Positions 36,725 through 44,342 of a stretch of DNA of 64,000 nucleotides are shown here, in pieces. This DNA is from Anaerolineales bacterium (lineage in GTDB: Bacteria; Chloroflexota; Anaerolineae; Anaerolineales; Villigracilaceae), in NCBI GenBank assembly GCA_030680795.1, contig JAUXUL010000019.1, forward strand, positions 1 to 64,000, written 5' to 3'. The notes under the pieces were generated by a model that saw nothing but the letters and a program-made list of their open reading frames with translations, searched no databases and had not been told where the DNA came from. Numbering within the stretch: the first letter of the stretch is position 1; every line of letters begins with the position of its first letter. The position numbers and the translations under genes are program-made.

Positions 36725-36752
36725 TGCACGCCGAGTCTTTCTCAGCGTGCAT
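36719..36752 (-). terminator. Terminator of the HD-GYP gene
   Basis: Stem ATGCACGC/GCGTGCAT (36724-36731, 36745-36752) plus three inner pairs is followed on the minus strand by TTTTTTAAA. It lies about 70 bases past the stop at 36821. Confidence 0.8.
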
Positions 36753-36820
36753 CCCCAATCCCTGCCCCAATCCGTATCTGTTTCCCCTCGCGACCAAAGA
36801 TACGCCGGAAAGCGAAACAA

Positions 36821-38296
36821 TTATTTTGAAACCATACCGATAAATACGGGTACGATGGATGGGTCAAAATGCGCGCCGGATTGTTCGAGGATGTAATCAA
36901 GCGCTTCTGCCTGTGACCAGGCGGGCCGATAGGGGCGGTCTGAGGTAAGGGCATCGTAAACGTCAACAATAGCGAAGAGACGTGCAGCGAGAGGGATGGA
37001 TTCGCCTGAAAGGCCATCTGGATAGCCCAGGCCATTCCATTTTTCGTGATGCGAACGGGGGATATCCAACGCAGGCGCAAGATAATTAATGGATGTAAGG
37101 AGTTCCACCGCAATCATGGGATGGCGGCGCATCGTGATCCATTCTTCATCATCCAGCGCCCCAGCCTTGAGCAGGATGTTATCTTGAATTGCTACTTTTC
37201 CAATATCGTGCAGCATTGCGCCGCGACAAATATGGGTAAGCTCGGGCTGTTTGATGCCCATTTTGCCTGCCAGTTTGTAGGTCATGGCAGTGACTCGGCG
37301 GGTATGGCCTTCCGTCTCTTTATCACGCAGGTCTAGCGCGCGAGACCAGCCCTCGATCGTCTTATCATAAGCCAAAGTCAACTCTTGATTGGACAACTGT
37401 AAATTCTTGAACAGCATGGCATTATCAATCGCGATGGCGGCCTGACCGGCAAGCGTCTCCATGTAAGTCAGCCATTCCTCATCCGCCTCGAGCAACGCGC
37501 GGTGAAATATTTCAAGCACACCGACTGCATTTCCTTTTGCGATCAAAGGAACGGCATAATAAGCGATGAAATTTTCCCGGACCAAAAAAGGGGATCTTAG
37601 AAAGGCTGTCTGACGGGAATTCAAATTGGGGATATGAACTGCTCTCCGTTCCAAAACTGCCTTTCCAGCATACTCCTCACCAACGTGCAGACGGGTATGC
37701 TGCAATGCCGAGGTTTTAAACCCCGCCCCTGCCGCAAATTCAAGCAGTTGTGTGAGCGGGTCGAATAACAATATACAAGCGGCATCAATATTCAACTGCG
37801 CGCGGACCTGGTCAAGGATCACGGACAATGTCGGGGTTAGGTCCAAATCAGAGGTAATGGCCAAGTCAATGGCTCGCAGTCCGGCCAATTGATCAAACTG
37901 CCGTTTTATTTTTATCTCCGACATTTTATATTTCGTAATATCCCGCACAAGCGCGATGCTTTGTCCATTTGAAAGCGACTCCAGGCGTGCTTCATACCAG
38001 CATGTACCGGATGGAGTGGGAAGAAAGTACTCCAAAGTAACGGGTTTGCTTCCATTACCAAGCCTGCTTAATGCATCTTCGAACTTTCTGCCTGCCTCTG
38101 GAGGCAGGACATCCTGCATTTTCCTGCGCAAAAATTTTCCTGGAGCGGTAAACAAGCGTGACGTGTCACCGGTTCGGTAATCCAGAATGGTTCCGTCGGA
38201 ATCCAGAATAAACAATAGATCACTAAAAGCATGAAATATCGCATCCAGTCTTTGATCGGAATCGGGTAAGTTTTGCAAGGAAAGTTCTGTGATCAT
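36821..38296 (-). CDS. PAS-GAF-HD-GYP cyclic-di-GMP phosphodiesterase
   Basis: 491 residues from ATG 38296 (a TTG six codons upstream is possible). A PAS-like domain covers about 15-130, GAF about 145-290 (LNIDAACILLFDPLTQLLEFAAGAGF) and HD-GYP about 310-485. The metal-binding HDIGKV is near 370 and the signature HHEKWNGLGYPDGLSGESIP near 420, so the catalytic site looks intact. Such enzymes hydrolyse c-di-GMP to pGpG or GMP in response to a sensed signal. It lies directly downstream of the DUF5317 operon but is separated by a hairpin. Confidence 0.9.
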   Translation of the reverse strand: MITELSLQNLPDSDQRLDAIFHAFSDLLFILDSDGTILDYRTGDTSRLFTAPGKFLRRKMQDVLPPEAGRKFEDALSRLGNGSKPVTLEYFLPTPSGTCWYEARLESLSNGQSIALVRDITKYKMSEIKIKRQFDQLAGLRAIDLAITSDLDLTPTLSVILDQVRAQLNIDAACILLFDPLTQLLEFAAGAGFKTSALQHTRLHVGEEYAGKAVLERRAVHIPNLNSRQTAFLRSPFLVRENFIAYYAVPLIAKGNAVGVLEIFHRALLEADEEWLTYMETLAGQAAIAIDNAMLFKNLQLSNQELTLAYDKTIEGWSRALDLRDKETEGHTRRVTAMTYKLAGKMGIKQPELTHICRGAMLHDIGKVAIQDNILLKAGALDDEEWITMRRHPMIAVELLTSINYLAPALDIPRSHHEKWNGLGYPDGLSGESIPLAARLFAIVDVYDALTSDRPYRPAWSQAEALDYILEQSGAHFDPSIVPVFIGMVSK

Positions 38297-38328
38297 TTTA
38301 GTATGCTCAGACAAAATGTCGTAGATTC

Positions 38329-38353
38329 AAGCCGCATCGTTATCGAGCGGCTT
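38329..38353 (-). terminator. Hairpin between the RiPP-like gene and the HD-GYP gene
   Basis: AAGCCGC/GCGGCTT with inner TCG/CGA pairs (38329-38353) lies 59 bases past the 92-codon gene. The following T content is low, so termination may be partial. Confidence 0.45.
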
Positions 38354-38411
38354 GGGCTGGGTTGTCAATGGGGTAAACAAGAGGGCTTTTAGCTTTCTGG
38401 CCCTGCGCGGA

Positions 38412-38690
38412 TCAATAATTATTGCTTAAGGAGCGATTGACCTGCTTGGCCAGATCAGCCAGGGAATCGGCACGAATGGAAATGATCAGATCCTTTTCCT
38501 CTTTGTTTAGCGAGAATGTTTCCCCTAAATAGCCGCTTTGGATGGCTATTTGAGGATCCTGCAGCAGCGTGGAGCGAAATTGTCCGTTGACAACTGCCGC
38601 GGCAAATACCTTGCTAATTCCAGGGGAAATGTTCGATCGTGAAGTGAGATTCATGGGTAAAATATTTTGGTACGTCATGGGAGCGATCAT
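38412..38690 (-). CDS. 92-residue protein resembling RiPP leader/precursor proteins
   Basis: The ATG overlaps the stop of the DUF5317 gene (ATGA), with GAGG nine bases upstream, so it is translationally coupled. The segment ISKVFAAAVVNGQFRSTLLQDPQIAIQSGYLGETFSLNKEEKDLIISIRADSLADLAKQV has the V-x-A-A-V-x(n)-F-R-x-x-L-L-x-D-P...L-x-x-E-E pattern found in Franean1_4349-type and Nif11/NHLP-type RiPP precursors. There is no Gly-Gly cleavage site or Cys-rich core; the short tail is NRSLSNNY. No modifying enzyme is adjacent. Precursor function is an inference from the leader-like pattern only. Confidence 0.6.
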   Translation of the reverse strand: MIAPMTYQNILPMNLTSRSNISPGISKVFAAAVVNGQFRSTLLQDPQIAIQSGYLGETFSLNKEEKDLIISIRADSLADLAKQVNRSLSNNY

Positions 38691-39274
38691 AGGGGTATAC
38701 CTCTTTTCATAAGTTGAATGGATGATTCTGGTTTGGCAAGCAACCAGAACGCGCCAAAGGCAATCAAGACGTCACCGAGGCTGAATGCCACTTGATACGG
38801 GGACCAGGCCGGGGGGAGGAATCGATCCGCCAGCCACTCGAAGCGGGTATCCTGCGGGCGTAGAAGAATGTCTTTCGCGCCGATGCGGCTGCCGGGTTGA
38901 ATATCCAGCAATATATCTTCGGAAACCAGACGGCTTGCCGTCTGCGGGCTGATCGGCATGAAGCCGCTGTTAGCCGCCATAACTGCCAGGTTAAGCGCCA
39001 CCCCGCAAATCAGGATGGGCATGCCCGGGATGCGGCGGTTGAGCCAGGCGAACACGAGTAACAGGATCTGGGAGGCCAGCAGGCCACCAGAAACCAACCA
39101 TTCGGGAAAGGTTTCGCGGGCCATCGGTAGATAAATAACGACGAACTGCGGCAGGAAGGCGACGAATACCAGCCAAAGATGCCCGAGTTCGGGCCCCTGG
39201 TATGGATGCCCGCGCCAGCGCGCCAACGCCAATCCGACCAACAGCCCAGCCACAAGGGCCAATAGTAGAATCAA
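38687..39274 (-). CDS. DUF5317-family membrane protein
   Basis: 195 residues starting at a TTG that directly follows the TAA of the upstream peptide gene. Membrane segments lie at about 1-20, 28-48, 58-78, 83-105 and 165-187. Family marks: ANSGFMPISPQTASRL near 101, then GAKDILLRPQDTRFEWLADRFLPP and SLGDVLIAFGAFWLL at the C-terminus. DUF5317 has no known function; homologues occur in Clostridia and Chloroflexota, sometimes near HD-domain genes, as here. It is flanked by two very small coupled genes. Confidence 0.8.
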   Translation of the reverse strand: MILLLALVAGLLVGLALARWRGHPYQGPELGHLWLVFVAFLPQFVVIYLPMARETFPEWLVSGGLLASQILLLVFAWLNRRIPGMPILICGVALNLAVMAANSGFMPISPQTASRLVSEDILLDIQPGSRIGAKDILLRPQDTRFEWLADRFLPPAWSPYQVAFSLGDVLIAFGAFWLLAKPESSIQLMKRGIPL

Positions 39275-39418
39275 TTATCGACCAACACCGCCGCCAGCTT
39301 CTGGTGCGCCAGTGCCGAGGACAAGCATGGCAAGGGCGACGAGCACAAAGACCAATTGCACATGTTGGCGGTTGATCTTCTGAACGGATAAAGCGAGGAG
39401 GGCAAGTTTGTTTTTCAT
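39275..39418 (-). CDS. 47-residue single-helix membrane peptide
   Basis: Sequence starts MKNKLALLALSVQKINRQ, has a hydrophobic helix QLVFVLVALAMLVLGTGA (about 20-38) and ends in APEAGGGVGR. AGGA lies nine bases upstream of the ATG, and the stop TAA abuts the TTG start of the DUF5317 gene. The position between an apparent regulated promoter and a membrane protein suggests a signal peptide-like product or a subunit of the DUF5317 protein. I do not recognise a named family. Confidence 0.6.
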   Translation of the reverse strand: MKNKLALLALSVQKINRQHVQLVFVLVALAMLVLGTGAPEAGGGVGR

Positions 39419-39458
39419 GGAGAACATCCTTTTTTGGGGTATGGTTTAACTTCCTGAC

Positions 39459-39499
39459 ATAATATTACTACCCCCCAGGCTTCAAAACAGGCTTCAAAA
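39459..39499 (-). promoter_or_regulatory. Promoter with perfect 12-bp tandem repeat, probable regulator site
   Basis: On the minus strand TTTTGAAGCCTG occurs twice in direct tandem (39488-39499, 39476-39487). The second copy contains TTGAAG, placed 15 bases before TATTAT (39464-39459), so it would overlap the -35 region. SARP/OmpR-type activators bind direct repeats in this position, and a SARP-type regulator gene lies directly upstream. The 47-residue peptide gene starts 41 bases downstream. Confidence 0.6.
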
Positions 39500-39503
39500 T
39501 TAA

Positions 39504-39537
39504 AGTAAAAACAGCCCCTGGCAGGGCTGTTTTTACT
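39504..39537 (-). terminator. Terminator of the SARP-type regulator gene
   Basis: A 14-bp perfect stem AGTAAAAACAGCCC/GGGCTGTTTTTACT with loop CTGGCA (39504-39517, 39524-39537). On the minus strand it ends in GTTTTTACTTTAATTTT. It separates the regulator from the peptide operon. Confidence 0.85.
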
Positions 39538-39740
39538 AATCATCTCAAAAATGTCTCCCTGAAAACACGAGGCTTTTCGGTCGCGAAGCCTGCTCTGACG
39601 GTTCGACTCGCTTCGCGGCTCACCGTGTCGAAGGGAACGCTCCCTCACATCGTCGCGACACTTGCGCCGTACGCCAAATCGTCCCGACGTCTTTTCGGGA
39701 GTGCGATGTGTCCTTCGGGAGAGCGACATGTTATTTTCTT
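39538..39740. repeat. TTCGnCTCG-type palindromic debris
   Basis: About 200 bases with several short inverted repeats (GGTCGCGAAGCC, GACTCGCTTCGCGGCTCACCG, GTCGAAGG, CGTCCCGACGTCTTTTCGGGA, CCTTCGGGAG) between the regulator stop and its terminator. No gene is seen. It resembles other mobile hairpin repeats of the window. Confidence 0.5.
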
Positions 39741-42700
39741 CTATGCGATCAAGCGACGATATAGTTCTTCTGTTTCTTTAGAGGGAGGCAAACCAAGCTG
39801 GCGCTGTATGGTTTCCTCGCAAGCTTGATAGATCCGTATGACAGAGGCACGGTCGCCCAGGCGGTGATAGATCTGCATGGACTGAGAATAGGCTGACTCA
39901 AACGCAGGATCATAATCCAGAGCACGCTGACAAGTAACAAGCGCCTGTTCTGGCTGGGCTTGTTGTTGAAAAAGCCCGGTTAGAGCTAGGAGAGCCGCAA
40001 GGTAGGTTTGACCTAAGCGTTCACGTTCAAACATGGCCCAGTCGGAATAAATATCTTCCAAAAAAGGACCATGCACAAGATCAACTGCTTTTTGATAAAA
40101 CTCGATCTGCTCTGTAGGATTGGTTGTTGATTTAGCCCGCGACAGAAACGATTCAAATGCTTCGACATCGTATTCGAAGTCCAAAGCACGATTGAAACTG
40201 TAAAAAACATCTTCATAGGTTATGACCTCCTGACCGACCGCCCTGCGTAAACGATAGATCTCATTCTTGAATCGCAATTTTAATTTTTGAGGGTCATCCA
40301 CCTCCAGCCAAAGAGTTTCCCCGACCTGCTCTTTGGTAAGGGGCTTTTGACTGGTTAGAAAGTAAAAGAACAGGTCACGCACAGATTGTGTTTGCCAATC
40401 TGAAAGGGTTAATAACTTTCCACCTACACTAACAGATGCCTGCCCAAGCGCCTGGATAATTATGTGGGCATTGGGTATCTGTACAACATGTGCCATGCGA
40501 TGCAACTGCCTTCTGGTAGCTGGCATTTTTCCTGCGAGGTGGCCAGCGCGCGTAAGCAGGTCGCCAACAACACGCCCGACTTCGGGGTCTCTTTCCAAGC
40601 CATCCAACCAATCATGTGCTTGGTGAACTGCCACGAGCACGGCATCGGCAACCAGGCCGCGTCCACCCAATATGGTCTTCATCATTTGTCTAGCAGTTGC
40701 GTATTCTTTTGTTTGATAATAAGCCGCCGCCAGCCAGATACGGCTGGAGTCACATTCCGATTTTCGTCCATCTTCCGAGAAGCAATGCTCGGCTTCTTTC
40801 AACAGGCTAACTGCATTCGAGGGGGTTCCTTCCAAAAGAGAAAGACGTCCAAGTCCCAAGTGGAACAAACCCTTTTCGTAAATTGAATCATCACTGGATT
40901 GAAGCATTACAGACGCATCTGTTACCAATTTATGCGCTTCCACAGCATTTTTTTTCAGCAAAGCAAGGTTAACCTGTGCCATTATCAGATAAAAAAGAAT
41001 AAACCGATTGTCCATCCCTTGAACGACTTCTTCTGCATGTTGATAATTACTCTGCGCAATATTGAAGTCCTCCAACTCAGCATACAAATCTCCCAAACCA
41101 ACGGCAATAAAGGCTTCCAACCGAGTATAGCCACTGCGCTGGGCACATATCAAGCCCTCCTCAAAAGCCAGGGCAGCCTTCTCATACTCACCTTGAAAAT
41201 GGCGCAGGACGCCTAAATTGTTTAACAAATTGGCCTGCCAGGATAGATTTCCCTCCTGCCGCCAAATTTGAAGCGCCTTCTCGTAAGCAGTACCAGCCTC
41301 TGTATAGTTTCCAATTGCACGATATACCATGCCAGTTTCCATAAACAGTATCGGTATGCTGGATGTATCATTCAAGTGAATATACAAATTTAATGAGTGC
41401 TCTAGAAACTCTACCGACTGGCGTGTCTGCCCTAGGCGATATAAAGCCAAGCCTTTGACCCGCAATGCTTCAGCATAAATCATTTGCAAATCATCTTTGG
41501 CTTCCGTCAATTCAATGACTTCCTCGGCATCACGCAGTGACGCATCATAATCACCGAGAAAGCGATACACTATTCCCCGCCTTACCAGGGTCAAGGTCAA
41601 ACCTGATACGTTCTTTTCCAAACGAAATACCTGTACAGCCTGATCCAGCAGACTCAGTCCCTCATGCAAGTTTCCTTTCATATATACAATAGCACCTCGA
41701 ATTGAAAGTAATCCGGGGCGCGTCTTCAATAAAGATGGAGGCAAATCATTTAACCAAGACTCAAGAGTAAGCATGGCACGTTGTAACATGGGCGTGGATG
41801 CGCGCTCGATCATCTCTGCGAGAACATCATTATTATTCAATTGCTTATAAATGTAGTTTGCTTTTTCCCATTCACCCAGGTCTTCATAGGCCCGCCCCAT
41901 GCGGGATAAGATCGGCTTGATCTCTTCAGGGCGCTCCTGTTCAAAGCGCGTTCGTAGAAAGTCGCGGAAGAGATGATGATAGCGTAACCACTTTCCATCC
42001 GTGCCCACCGGCAAAACAAAAAGAATATTTTGTACAACAGCACTGATCAAACTTTGCCAGTTTTGCGGCTCTGCATACAACGGGGCTAGTACAGCCTCAC
42101 AAAGAGTCGCATCGAACTCTTCCAGCATGGCTGTGCGTAACAGGAAATCACGCAGGTCTGGAGGCTGGCGATCAAGCACCTGTTGACCGAGAAAGTCAGA
42201 CAAGCCAACGCCAGCATTCGACGCAGGCCTTATTAAATCTCCAGAAAACGTACCCATGCCAGTAAACTGCAAGCCGGTGATCCAGCCTTCGGTTTCTTCG
42301 ATCATTTGCCTGGCTTCATCATCTGAAATTCGCAGGTTGTTGTTCTGGGCCAGCAAGGCCTGGATCTCATCCACGTGAAAGGCAAGATCGGAAAAACTTA
42401 AACCACTGACCTGTTCACGCGCCACCATTAAGGGAAGGTCAGACAGACTCGTCAGAGTCCGTGAAGAAATGATCAGGTGACAGTTTTCATCCACGAGCTG
42501 AATGAATCGATTCAGGAAGGCTTGAATGGGCTGAACATCATCTATCAAATGAAAATCATCGAGCACCAGAATAAAATGCTCATGGATCTGTTCATAAGTC
42601 TCATTGACCAGCGTGACCAGCAGCCTCTCCATATCCTGCTCGAGCGAGGTTAAACTGGCGAGCATGGATGCGGATTGGCTTCCGAATTTAGGAAAACGTT

Positions 42701-42965
42701 CCGCCATGGCCGCGATCAAATACGCAATGAAACGCTGGGGTTCACGATCCATTTCATCAAGAGCCAGCCAGCAGCACGGCAATTCACTTTGATCTGCCAG
42801 ATCAATGAGAAGGGAAGTCTTTCCATAACCAGCGGGTGCAGAGACCAGGATCAACTTTTTATCAAGAGACTCGAACAGAACATCCAACAGCCGCTTGCGC
42901 GTTAGTAATTCCGCTCGGCGGCGGGGAGGGATGATTTTTGTTTTACTTACGAGGATGGCTGACAT
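39741..42965 (-). CDS. MalT-like STAND ATPase with SARP-type (wHTH-BTAD) output
   Basis: 1074 residues. N-terminal NTPase: Walker A SAPAGYGKTSLL at 42-53 and Walker B HFILVLDDFHLI near 135-146, as in MalT/LuxR-type STAND proteins. The middle (about 350-800) is a long array of TPR-like helices (LGEWEKANYIYKQL, GNYTEAGTAYEKALQIW and others). The C-terminus has an OmpR-like winged helix (LTLSDWQTQSVRDLFFYFLTSQKPLTKEQVGETLW) and a bacterial transcriptional activator domain (about 965-1074). Such proteins switch on genes when a ligand releases the NTPase. The likely target is the neighbouring operon with the tandem-repeat promoter. Confidence 0.88.
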   Translation of the reverse strand: MSAILVSKTKIIPPRRRAELLTRKRLLDVLFESLDKKLILVSAPAGYGKTSLLIDLADQSELPCCWLALDEMDREPQRFIAYLIAAMAERFPKFGSQSASMLASLTSLEQDMERLLVTLVNETYEQIHEHFILVLDDFHLIDDVQPIQAFLNRFIQLVDENCHLIISSRTLTSLSDLPLMVAREQVSGLSFSDLAFHVDEIQALLAQNNNLRISDDEARQMIEETEGWITGLQFTGMGTFSGDLIRPASNAGVGLSDFLGQQVLDRQPPDLRDFLLRTAMLEEFDATLCEAVLAPLYAEPQNWQSLISAVVQNILFVLPVGTDGKWLRYHHLFRDFLRTRFEQERPEEIKPILSRMGRAYEDLGEWEKANYIYKQLNNNDVLAEMIERASTPMLQRAMLTLESWLNDLPPSLLKTRPGLLSIRGAIVYMKGNLHEGLSLLDQAVQVFRLEKNVSGLTLTLVRRGIVYRFLGDYDASLRDAEEVIELTEAKDDLQMIYAEALRVKGLALYRLGQTRQSVEFLEHSLNLYIHLNDTSSIPILFMETGMVYRAIGNYTEAGTAYEKALQIWRQEGNLSWQANLLNNLGVLRHFQGEYEKAALAFEEGLICAQRSGYTRLEAFIAVGLGDLYAELEDFNIAQSNYQHAEEVVQGMDNRFILFYLIMAQVNLALLKKNAVEAHKLVTDASVMLQSSDDSIYEKGLFHLGLGRLSLLEGTPSNAVSLLKEAEHCFSEDGRKSECDSSRIWLAAAYYQTKEYATARQMMKTILGGRGLVADAVLVAVHQAHDWLDGLERDPEVGRVVGDLLTRAGHLAGKMPATRRQLHRMAHVVQIPNAHIIIQALGQASVSVGGKLLTLSDWQTQSVRDLFFYFLTSQKPLTKEQVGETLWLEVDDPQKLKLRFKNEIYRLRRAVGQEVITYEDVFYSFNRALDFEYDVEAFESFLSRAKSTTNPTEQIEFYQKAVDLVHGPFLEDIYSDWAMFERERLGQTYLAALLALTGLFQQQAQPEQALVTCQRALDYDPAFESAYSQSMQIYHRLGDRASVIRIYQACEETIQRQLGLPPSKETEELYRRLIA

Positions 42966-43338
42966 TGTGTTATCTTGCCTGTCAAATTATTGAAAGCGAT
43001 TGATACGATGAGCTTTATATTTTATCCTGTAAATGTTTTTCTGCCATTTGAAATGGTCTAGAGCATTCGCATCCAATTGCCTGAAGCGAATACTTTAAGG
43101 AGATAGTTTTCTTTCCAAGCGGCTTGAAGTCGTTTGGCATGGCTACCGCCTCTGGTAGTTTTATCATCCGAGACAACCATATTCGCCCTAATTTAGATAC
43201 GCTTGCCCTGCCAGTATGGCTAGGAACACGAAGAAGTAAATCCGAAGTTCTCATAGTGGATATGGGGGGAGGTGGATAAAATAAAGCGAGTAGCGGATTT
43301 TATGTCGACTACTCTCTTTGATTCCCTATATTTTGAAT
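42966..43338. other. Spacer without convincing genes
   Basis: About 370 bases between the SARP-type regulator and vapC. Open frames on both strands are short and lack ribosome binding sites. Presumably it holds the regulator's promoter. Confidence 0.5.
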
Positions 43339-43746
43339 TTACAGTGTGTGTACAGATAGAACCTTTGGCAGCCTCTCCAATTGTTCTCTATCTAATGTGA
43401 CCAACTCTGTGCCAAAGCGCAAAGAGACCGCCACATAAACCGCGTCACTGCCGCGCAAGCGATGTTTCGCAGCGACTTCAACGGCGAGATCGGCGAGACT
43501 TGAATCCAAGTCAATGAAAGTAATGTTGGGGATTTTTTTCAATTCGTTTGCGAACGCGATCCCAAGTTCCGGTTTTCCTTGTCCACGCGCAATAGCCGCA
43601 GATATTTCAGGGAGAACAAGAACGGGCACGATGATTGGAATAGATTTCTCGCGCACATTCATCATAAACGCGTTGCTGACCTGGTGTGCGGACTCTGTAG
43701 GCGTAAACGCGCTGACAAATACACTCGCATCAATCGTGACGGTCAT
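43339..43746 (-). CDS. VapC-type PIN-domain toxin
   Basis: 135 residues. Conserved PIN acidic residues: D6 in TIDASVFVSAF, E47 in LVLPEISAAI, D99 in LRGSDAVYVAVS and D117 in LVTLDREQL. This is the metal site of a ribonuclease that cleaves tRNA or rRNA. The ATG lies three bases after the stop of the antitoxin gene, the standard type II toxin-antitoxin order. Looks complete. Confidence 0.88.
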   Translation of the reverse strand: MTVTIDASVFVSAFTPTESAHQVSNAFMMNVREKSIPIIVPVLVLPEISAAIARGQGKPELGIAFANELKKIPNITFIDLDSSLADLAVEVAAKHRLRGSDAVYVAVSLRFGTELVTLDREQLERLPKVLSVHTL

Positions 43747-43748
43747 CT

Positions 43749-44024
43749 TTACCGCCGCATTTCTGAAAGAATTTCAGCTGCGCTCTTTTCGTTCTGCCAG
43801 CCCTGGCCGATCTCTTTACCCAAATTCATCAATCGTTCCCACACTTCATCCGCAGATTGCTGCGGGACGACGGCATCCAACGGAATGATGAGCGCGGCTG
43901 GCACGCCGCGTTGTGTAACAATGTAGCGCGCGCGTTTTTCCTTCACGGCGCGTATCACCTCAGACACATGTATTTTTAATTCACGAATGCCGATCTCTTC
44001 AGTTTTTTGCTGTTTCTGTTTCAT
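43749..44024 (-). CDS. Phd/YefM-type antitoxin
   Basis: 91 residues. IGIRELKIHVSEVIRAVKEKRARYIVTQRGVPAALIIPLDAV (about 12-52) is the Phd/YefM fold that binds DNA as a dimer; the C-terminal tail (GKEIGQGWQNEKSAAEILSEMRR) would bind and block the toxin. AGGTGA lies five bases before the ATG. It is expected to repress its own promoter in the 44025-44136 interval. Confidence 0.88.
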   Translation of the reverse strand: MKQKQQKTEEIGIRELKIHVSEVIRAVKEKRARYIVTQRGVPAALIIPLDAVVPQQSADEVWERLMNLGKEIGQGWQNEKSAAEILSEMRR

Positions 44025-44136
44025 GTGGTCACCTTTGTGACTACATCTTACCTCCGCTCAATATTCACGTCAAGTCAATGATAACTGTTTGAACGTATAA
44101 TACCATCATCATACACTGTATCTTTGGAGCAACTCC

Positions 44137-44319
44137 ATGACCTCACCCAAAACCTACATCGTAAACGCCCAAGCGACAGAGACCGACACCCTCGATTTCA
44201 CGCCATACGTTGAAACCCTCCCGGACATTATCCAAACGGGCAACATGGCCTTGACCATCAGCGTGGTCAGCACGTGGGGATCGGGCAAAATATTTGTGCT
44301 AGAATATTTAAAAAGTTAG
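44137..44319 (+). pseudogene. 5' fragment of a KAP-family P-loop NTPase gene
   Basis: GGAG eight bases before the ATG and a TATAAT box at 44096 mark a real gene start. The product begins with DTLDFTPYVETLPDIIQTGNMALTISVVSTWGSGK, the beginning of a KAP NTPase up to the Walker A motif (normally GxWGSGKTS). Homology stops after GSGK at about 44288, exactly where base composition turns AT-rich, and the frame ends at 44319. The gene was cut at Walker A by the insertion or replacement that brought the SIR2 gene. Confidence 0.65.
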
Positions 44320-44342
44320 CAATTACAACAAGTGGAGGCAAA

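Noticed and set aside
36725-36896. C-terminal extension of the RecQ fragment
   Set aside because: It reads through a terminator hairpin and the antisense of the HD-GYP gene, so it is run-on translation rather than protein domain.
43015-43254. 79-codon minus-strand frame between vapC and the regulator
   Set aside because: No ribosome binding site, no recognisable motif; an equally long plus-strand frame overlaps it.
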